Positions 29,121 through 34,096 of a DNA stretch of 34,096 bases are shown here, piece by piece. Both the position numbers and the translations under genes were made by a program. This stretch comes from Oscillospiraceae bacterium (lineage in GTDB: Bacteria > Bacillota > Clostridia > Oscillospirales > Oscillospiraceae). The stretch covers positions 1 through 34,096 of the forward strand of contig JAETOQ010000021.1 in NCBI GenBank assembly GCA_021771635.1, read 5' to 3'. Under the pieces are notes generated by a model. That model searched no databases and was not told where the DNA came from. It saw only the letters and a list, made by a program, of their open reading frames with translations. The first letter of the stretch is position 1, and every line of letters starts with the position of its first letter.

Positions 29121-30041
29121 ATGAAAAAACGGCGGCGGGCAGACGTCTTTCTGATCTTATGCGGCGTTTTGATCTGGTTTTTGACAGATGCCGCCCGTGT
29201 TCGGGCGGCGGCGGCCGAGGCACTGATCCTCTGCGGAGGATCAGTGGTCCCCGCGCTGTTTCCCTTTCTGGCGGTATCCAGCCTGCTGGTCTCCCTGGGC
29301 TTCGGCGAGTGGGTCTCTCCCCATCTGGCAGGCGTGATGGGACCGCTGTTCCGCCTGCCGGGGCAGGCCAGCAGCGCCCTGCTGCTGGGGCTTGTGGGCG
29401 GCTATCCCATCGGCGCCAAAACGGCGGCGGACCTGTACCGTGAAAACCTGCTGACGGCGGACGAGGCGGAACGCCTGCTGGCCTTCTGCAACAACTCCAA
29501 TCCCGTGTTCCTGGTCAGCGTCTTGGGCGCCGGCATCTTTGGCGACGTGCGGGTCGGGGTGTGGCTGTGGCTTATCCACCTGCTCTCCGCTCTGCTGACC
29601 GGCATCCTTTTCCGCGGCAGCGGGCGCGCCGCCGGGTGCAGAGGCATGACAAGGCGATTCACCTGTCACGCGGTCTCCCTCCCCTCCGCTTTTGTGGAGG
29701 CGGTCCGGAATGCCGCCTCCGGGATGCTGTCCGTCTGCGCCTTTGTGGTGCTCTTCTATGTGCTGGCCAGCCCCTTGGCGGGTCTGGGCGGGCGGCTCGG
29801 GATCACCCTGGTGGGACTGATCGAGCTGTTTTCCCTGACTCCTCTGCTGCCAGCGACCCGGTTCGGCTTCATCCTGGCCTCCGGCTGTGCCGGGTGGGGC
29901 GGGCTGTCCGTTTTGAGCCAGACGGCGGCTGTGCTGGACGGCACCGGGCTCCGCCTGAAAAACTGCTTTTGGGGCAAGGCCGTCCAGGGGGTGCTGTCCT
30001 CCCTGCTGGCGGCACTTCTGTCCGGCTATGTACTGCCCTGA
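29121..30041 (+). CDS. ylbJ: YlbJ-like sporulation integral membrane protein
   Basis: A 306-aa protein with about eight hydrophobic segments and a nucleoside-recognition (Gate) type fold. CGGSVVPALFPFLAVSSLLV, LGLVGGYPIGAKTAADLY and FCNNSNPVFLVSVLGAGIFG are the conserved YlbJ blocks. It is shorter than Bacillus YlbJ (about 400 aa), as often in Clostridia. I chose ATG 29121 because no strong ribosome binding site favours ATG 29115 or GTG 29112. It is divergent from yqfC, so two sporulation units share an intergenic region of 90 bases; CATAGAAA at 29095-29102 is a loose sigma-E-like -10. Confidence 0.85.
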   Translation: MKKRRRADVFLILCGVLIWFLTDAARVRAAAAEALILCGGSVVPALFPFLAVSSLLVSLGFGEWVSPHLAGVMGPLFRLPGQASSALLLGLVGGYPIGAKTAADLYRENLLTADEAERLLAFCNNSNPVFLVSVLGAGIFGDVRVGVWLWLIHLLSALLTGILFRGSGRAAGCRGMTRRFTCHAVSLPSAFVEAVRNAASGMLSVCAFVVLFYVLASPLAGLGGRLGITLVGLIELFSLTPLLPATRFGFILASGCAGWGGLSVLSQTAAVLDGTGLRLKNCFWGKAVQGVLSSLLAALLSGYVLP

Positions 30042-30045
30042 CGAC

Positions 30046-30091
30046 AAAATACCCTCTGCTGCCGCAGATTTCGACAACAGAGGGTATTTTT
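30046..30091. terminator. Bidirectional terminator between ylbJ and the ABC permease
   Basis: AAAATACCCTCTG (30046-30058) and CAGAGGGTATTTT (30078-30090) are perfect 13-bp arms with A/T tails on both sides, suited to the converging genes. Confidence 0.85.
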
Positions 30092-30120
30092 CTGATCAGA
30101 TATTACATTTTAGAATCGTT

Positions 30121-31062
30121 TTACCGCTGTCCCTTGTCGTAGGGGATGCCCTCCGCCTTGGGTGCCCGGGACTTCTTGGAGGTAAAGGCCAGGACCACCA
30201 GGGAGATGATGTAGGGCAGCATATTGTACACGGAGCTGGGCAGCTCCATGGCCTTCAGGAAGTCGAAGCCGGTGTACACGTTGCCCAGGGCCCGGAAGAA
30301 GCCGAACAGCAGCGCCGCAAGGGCGATGCGGGTGGGCTTCCACTGGCCGAAGATCATAACGGCCAGGGCCAGGAAGCCGAAGCCGGCCACGCCGTTCTCG
30401 AACTTCCACTCGCTGACGCCGGCGGTGATGTACACAATGCCGCCCAGGCCGCCCAGCAGGCCGGAGATCAGCACGCCGGCATAACGCATTTTGTAGACGT
30501 TGATGCCCACGCTGTCCGCCGCCTGGGGATGCTCGCCGCAGGCGCACAGCCGAAGGCCGAAGCGGGTCTTGTACAGCACCACATAGGACGCCACCAGCGC
30601 AATGAGGGCCAGCAGCATGAACCAGTTGAACTCAAAGCTCCCGATGTTCACCAGGAATGCCTTCTTCGGCTCGATGTACTGGATGATGGAGGACACATTG
30701 TCCACGCTCTCAGCGGTATTCATGGCCTTAACGAACACGGTAGCCGCCGCCGTGCCCAGCAGGTTCATGGCGGTGCCCACCAGCGTTTGGTCCGCCTTGA
30801 AGTTGACAGCCGCCACAGCCAGCAGCAGGGAGTAGAGCATGCCGAGGGCGATGGAGGCCAGCACCACCAGCAGGATGATGCCGAAGGCGGGCATTCCGGC
30901 GGGCATGAATTTCATCATCAGCGCGCCGCCCAGGGCGCCCATGACCATGATGCCCTCCAGACCGATGTTAATGACGCCGGAGTGTTCCGAGAAGCAGCCG
31001 CCCAGAGCCACCAGCATCAGCACGGAGGCAAAGATCAGCGTATATTGCAGCAGGAGGATCAT
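30121..31062 (-). CDS. BMP-family ABC transporter permease (nucleoside type)
   Basis: A 313-aa inner-membrane permease with about eight to nine hydrophobic segments. GGCFSEHSGVINIGLEGIMV near the N-terminus (residues 21-40) is the signature of the NupC/YufQ-type permease of nucleoside importers in the branched-chain/ribose permease superfamily, and CGEHPQAADSVGINV is the cytoplasmic EAA-like loop contacting the ATPase. Its ATG overlaps the stop of the other permease by 4 bases. Confidence 0.92.
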   Translation of the reverse strand: MILLLQYTLIFASVLMLVALGGCFSEHSGVINIGLEGIMVMGALGGALMMKFMPAGMPAFGIILLVVLASIALGMLYSLLLAVAAVNFKADQTLVGTAMNLLGTAAATVFVKAMNTAESVDNVSSIIQYIEPKKAFLVNIGSFEFNWFMLLALIALVASYVVLYKTRFGLRLCACGEHPQAADSVGINVYKMRYAGVLISGLLGGLGGIVYITAGVSEWKFENGVAGFGFLALAVMIFGQWKPTRIALAALLFGFFRALGNVYTGFDFLKAMELPSSVYNMLPYIISLVVLAFTSKKSRAPKAEGIPYDKGQR

Positions 31063-32201
31063 TCCGCGTTCCCTCCTTCCTGAGCAGTCTGCTCGGCTTT
31101 TTTGCGTTTCTCATCCCGGCGGTCCAGATATCTGTTCAGTGTGAATTTGAAGAACAGAACGAAGCCGCACAGGTAGATGATCAGAGCGGAGATAAAGTCG
31201 GAGATCTGGGAGGAATACATGGTCTTGTCCACGTATGCGCCGCCGTTGGTGATGTGCTGGATGAAGTAGGAGGACAGGACGGAGCCCAGGGGGTTCAGGC
31301 CGCCCAGGAACGCGGCGGCGATGCCGTTGAAGCCCATGGCAGGCACGGAGGACTGGGTGCATTGCCACTGTTCAAACCCGGTGAGGTAAAACAGGGCCGC
31401 GCCCATGGCGGCCAGTCCGCCGGAGATGGCCATGGTCAGGATCAGGTTCTTCTTTTCCTTCATGCCGCAGTATCTGGCGGCGAACTTGTTGCAGCCCGTG
31501 GCCTTCAGCTCGTAGCCCAGCTTGGTCTTCTCCAGGATGACCCAGATCGCGATGGCCACGATGACGGACAGTGGGACCGCCAGTGTCACATACTGGTTCT
31601 GGCTGAACAGCGCGCCCAGGCCCAGGCCGGGAATGATGGCGCTGGGATTGGTGCTGGCGAGCGTCATGGTGTAGGGGCTGGCCTCTTCCTTAACAAGGCT
31701 CAGCAGCATGTTCACCAGATACAGGCTGATCCAGTTCAGCATGATGCAGGAGATGACCTCGTTCACGTTGCAGTAGGCTTTCAGGAGGCCGGAGATGGCG
31801 CCCGTCAAAGCGCCGGCCGCGATGGCCGCCAGCATGCACACATACCAGGGCAGTCCCAGGGCCAGGGCACAGTAGAGGCTGGCACCGGCGCCCACGGCAT
31901 ACTGTCCGGCGGCGCCGATGTTGAACAGGCCCGCCTTATAGGCAAAGAGGATGGACAGGCTGCACATCAGCAGAGGCGCGGTCTTTACCAGGGTGCTGCC
32001 AAGATACTTCAGCTGGGCGGTGGACTTGGAGTAGGTCATGAAGTTTTTGATGATGGTCAGGATCGCTTCGCTGGCGCCGGCGGGGTTGATCAGCAGCAGG
32101 GCCACGTAGCCGATCACCAGGCCCAGCAGGATGCACAGCAGCGCCGCCAGCAGAGACTGGACCGCGCCGTTGCGCAGCAGAGAGGTCTTTTCCTTTTTCA
32201 T
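31059..32201 (-). CDS. BMP-family ABC transporter permease (nucleoside type)
   Basis: A 380-aa permease paired with the previous one (NupB/YufP type). It has about nine to ten hydrophobic segments; LFNIGAAGQYAVGA is the counterpart of the partner's NIGLEG motif, and GCNKFAARYCGMKEKKN is the ATPase-contact loop. A basic C-terminal tail (RRDEKRKKAEQ) is cytoplasmic. It starts 3 bases after the ATPase stop. Confidence 0.92.
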   Translation of the reverse strand: MKKEKTSLLRNGAVQSLLAALLCILLGLVIGYVALLLINPAGASEAILTIIKNFMTYSKSTAQLKYLGSTLVKTAPLLMCSLSILFAYKAGLFNIGAAGQYAVGAGASLYCALALGLPWYVCMLAAIAAGALTGAISGLLKAYCNVNEVISCIMLNWISLYLVNMLLSLVKEEASPYTMTLASTNPSAIIPGLGLGALFSQNQYVTLAVPLSVIVAIAIWVILEKTKLGYELKATGCNKFAARYCGMKEKKNLILTMAISGGLAAMGAALFYLTGFEQWQCTQSSVPAMGFNGIAAAFLGGLNPLGSVLSSYFIQHITNGGAYVDKTMYSSQISDFISALIIYLCGFVLFFKFTLNRYLDRRDEKRKKAEQTAQEGGNAE

Positions 32202-32204
32202 AGC

Positions 32205-33737
32205 TTACTTCCCCTCCCTTTTCGCACCGGCCATGTACAGGCCCAGCTCTTCCACCGTGGTGGTCTTGGGGTCCAGCTCGCCCACGATCTCACCCTCGTA
32301 CATCACCAGGATGCGGTCGGACAGGGCCATGACCTCGTCCAGCTCCAGGCTCACCAGGAGGACCGCCTTGCCGGCGTCCCGCTGGGCCACGATCTGTCTG
32401 TGGATATACTCGATGGCGCCCACATCCAGGCCGCGGGTGGGCTGGACGGCGATCAGCAGCTCGGGGTCCTTGTCAATCTCCCGGGCGATAATGGCCTTCT
32501 GCTGGTTGCCGCCGGACATGCTGCGGGCAACGGTGACCGGCCCCTGTCCGGAGCGCACGTCATACTGCTCGATCAGTCCCGTGGCGTAGTCCCGGATGGC
32601 TTTCCGCTTCAGGAAGCCGGCGGCGCTGACAAACTGAGGCTCAAAATACCGCTGGAGCACCATGTTGTCCTCCAGGGTGTAGTCCAGCACCAGGCCGTGC
32701 TTGTGCCGGTCCTCGGGGATGTGGCTCATGCCCATGGTGGAGCGCTTGCGGATGGATGCCTGGGTGATGTCCTGGCCCTCCAGCACGATCCTGCCCTCTT
32801 TCAGGGGCTCCAGGCCCGTCAGGCCGTAGACCAGCTCCGTCTGGCCGTTGCCGTCAATGCCGGCAATGCAGACGATCTCACCGGCCCGCACCTGGAAGGA
32901 GACGCCCTTGACAGCGTTGTTGCTGTGGGATTTGGAGGCCACGGTCATGCCCTCCACCTCCAGGATGGTCTTGCCGGGCTTGGCGGGCTCCTTATGTACC
33001 ACGAACTCCACGTCGCGGCCCACCATCATCCGGCTGAGCTCCTCCCGGGTGGTGTCTTTGATCTCCACGGTGCCGATGTACCTGCCCTTGCGCAGAACGG
33101 AGCAGCGGTCCGCCACCTCCATGATCTCGTTGAGCTTGTGGGAGATGAACAGGATGGATTTCCCCTCCGCCACCAGGTTCCGCATGATCTGCATCAGTTC
33201 CTCGATCTCCTGGGGCGTCAGCACGGCGGTGGGCTCGTCGAAAATCAGGATCTCATTGTCCCGGTACAGCATCTTCAGGATCTCGGTGCGCTGCTGCATG
33301 CCCACGGTGATGTCCTCCACCAGTGCGTCGGGGTCCACATGCAGGCCGTACTTTTCAGACAGGGCGATCACCTTTTCCCGGGCCTCGCCTTTCTGGAGGA
33401 AGCCGTGCTTGCAGGGCTCCACGCCCATGATGATGTTGTCCAGCACGGAGAAGCACTCCACCAGCTTGAAGTGCTGGTGGACCATGCCGATGCCCAGTGC
33501 GTTGGCGTCATTGGGGTCCCTGATCTGCACTTCCCGGCCGTCCTTTTTGATGGTGCCCTCCTCCGGGCTGTACAGGCCGAAGAGCACGCTCATCAGCGTG
33601 GACTTTCCGGCGCCGTTCTCGCCCAGGAGGGCATGGATCTCGCCTTTTTTCAATTGCAGTGTGATATTGTCATTGGCCACAATGCCCGGAAACCGCTTGG
33701 TGATATTCAGCATCTCAATGGCATATGGATATTCCAA
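32205..33737 (-). CDS. ABC transporter ATPase with two nucleotide-binding domains (nucleoside type)
   Basis: A 510-aa ATPase that drives import through the two permeases. The first domain has Walker A GENGAGKST, signature ITVGMQQRTEILKML, and Walker B EILIFDEPTAVLT. The second has a degenerate Walker A (GIDGNGQTE), signature SMSGGNQQKAIIARE, and AVQPTRGLDVGA where the Walker B glutamate is glutamine, as usual in this family (YufO/RbsA style). I chose TTG 33737, 9 bases after GGGGGGAGG, giving a start MEYPYAIEMLNITKRF; ATG 33707 is possible. The operon order is ATPase-permease-permease with no lipoprotein gene in the window. Confidence 0.92.
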   Translation of the reverse strand: MEYPYAIEMLNITKRFPGIVANDNITLQLKKGEIHALLGENGAGKSTLMSVLFGLYSPEEGTIKKDGREVQIRDPNDANALGIGMVHQHFKLVECFSVLDNIIMGVEPCKHGFLQKGEAREKVIALSEKYGLHVDPDALVEDITVGMQQRTEILKMLYRDNEILIFDEPTAVLTPQEIEELMQIMRNLVAEGKSILFISHKLNEIMEVADRCSVLRKGRYIGTVEIKDTTREELSRMMVGRDVEFVVHKEPAKPGKTILEVEGMTVASKSHSNNAVKGVSFQVRAGEIVCIAGIDGNGQTELVYGLTGLEPLKEGRIVLEGQDITQASIRKRSTMGMSHIPEDRHKHGLVLDYTLEDNMVLQRYFEPQFVSAAGFLKRKAIRDYATGLIEQYDVRSGQGPVTVARSMSGGNQQKAIIAREIDKDPELLIAVQPTRGLDVGAIEYIHRQIVAQRDAGKAVLLVSLELDEVMALSDRILVMYEGEIVGELDPKTTTVEELGLYMAGAKREGK

Positions 33738-33774
33738 ATTCCACGACCTCCCCCTCTTTTCAATATCTTTTCTT

Positions 33775-33803
33775 ATTATACTATGCCCCCGTGGATTTTT
33801 CAA
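33775..33803 (-). promoter_or_regulatory. Promoter of the nucleoside ABC operon
   Basis: On the minus strand TTGAAA (33803-33798, 5 of 6) and a perfect TATAAT (33780-33775) are 17 bp apart. The predicted start near 33768 leaves a leader of about 30 bases with no room for a riboswitch. Confidence 0.85.
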
Positions 33804-33823
33804 AGTATATTTGGGAATTTTCA

Positions 33824-34096
33824 CAAAAAAAGAGGACAGGAAGCATTCCCGTCCTCTCAAGCCGCGGAAAAAGTCCAACCCGACTTTTTCCGCGGCCTGC
33901 TAATGTCCCGAATTTCAAAATGTGCCACATTTTGAAAATAACACGCATCGCGAGGCAACATACTGCGGCGCATCACGTTTCGGGCATTCGATCCAATACG
34001 AGGAGGGCGCTGCCCCCTCGTGCTCCCCCGCATCCCGGAGAACCTCTTTCGCCCAAACGATGGTTTTTCAATAGTTGAAGAGGACGGGAAACATTC
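33824..34096 (-). repeat. Terminator-nested intergenic repeat, copy B (continues past window)
   Basis: Read on the minus strand this repeats the plan of 4319-4595. An outer hairpin arm at 34096-34078 (GAGGACGGGAA in inverse) is cut by the window edge. The core follows with GAAAAACCATCGTTT, GGGGGAGCACGAGGGGGCAG, TTGGATCGAATG and TCGGGACATTAGCAGGC. Then a 15-bp hairpin GCCGCGGAAAAAGTC/GACTTTTTCCGCGGC (33861-33896) and a final terminator hairpin AGAGGACGGGAA/TTCCTGTCCTCT with T7 (33857-33824). It would end the transcript of a minus-strand gene beyond the window. The outer hairpins differ completely in sequence from those of copy A. Confidence 0.72.

Overview
The window comes from a GC-rich, Gram-positive, spore-forming anaerobe of the class Clostridia. 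The most likely home is an Oscillospiraceae-type gut lineage (Flavonifractor, Lawsonibacter or Oscillibacter-like), but that is inferred from gene content and style, not from a search. The evidence is the spore genes yqfC, yqfD and a ylbJ-like gene, an electron-bifurcating [FeFe] hydrogenase (hydABC), two riboswitch classes typical of Firmicutes (THF and tandem glycine), AAGGAGG-type ribosome binding sites, and near-consensus sigma-A promoters in otherwise GC-rich DNA.

Layout. 1-350: a minus-strand tRNA cluster (Val-Asp-Phe-Gly, the last cut by the window edge) behind a perfect promoter. 428-2382: minus operon yerC-like repressor, SAM methyltransferase, hslO. 2581-4301: plus-strand DUF3298 protein, then a Vat/CatB-type xenobiotic acetyltransferase preceded by a 25-codon leader ORF. 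4644-6730: a folate module in which promoter, THF riboswitch and an anti-SD/SD pair precede folT and folC. 6925-11015: hydCBA. 11228-12951: a Na+:alanine/glycine symporter behind a tandem glycine riboswitch. 13062-15415: two mgtC paralogues and a PfkB-family kinase. 15936-18238: ZIP transporter and asnS. 18497-21221: sugar acetyltransferase, mreB, comF and an HTH gene. 22116-24665: recD2 with a small membrane protein. 25500-26008: a divergent HTH / small-protein pair sharing an operator-like repeat. 26012-30041: ybeY, phoH, yqfD and yqfC opposite ylbJ. 30121-33737: a nucleoside-type (BMP family) ABC importer lacking its binding protein.

The least ordinary content is between the genes. Three unrelated families of hairpin-rich intergenic repeats occur, each in two copies. 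(1) A 178-185 bp MITE-like element with TATAGTCG ends and apparent TA target duplication (6703-6880, 15455-15639); the first copy supplies the stop codon and last residues of folC. (2) A roughly 275 bp element (4319-4595 and 33824 to the window end) nested between two inverted copies of a terminator hairpin whose sequence differs between the two loci. (3) A roughly 600 bp element with long, hairpin-bearing inverted ends centred on CCGTGCACGG (21342-21929, 24831-25445); the two copies lie in opposite orientation and bracket recD2. I see no transposase, CRISPR array, phage or conjugation gene, so any mobility would need factors supplied from elsewhere.
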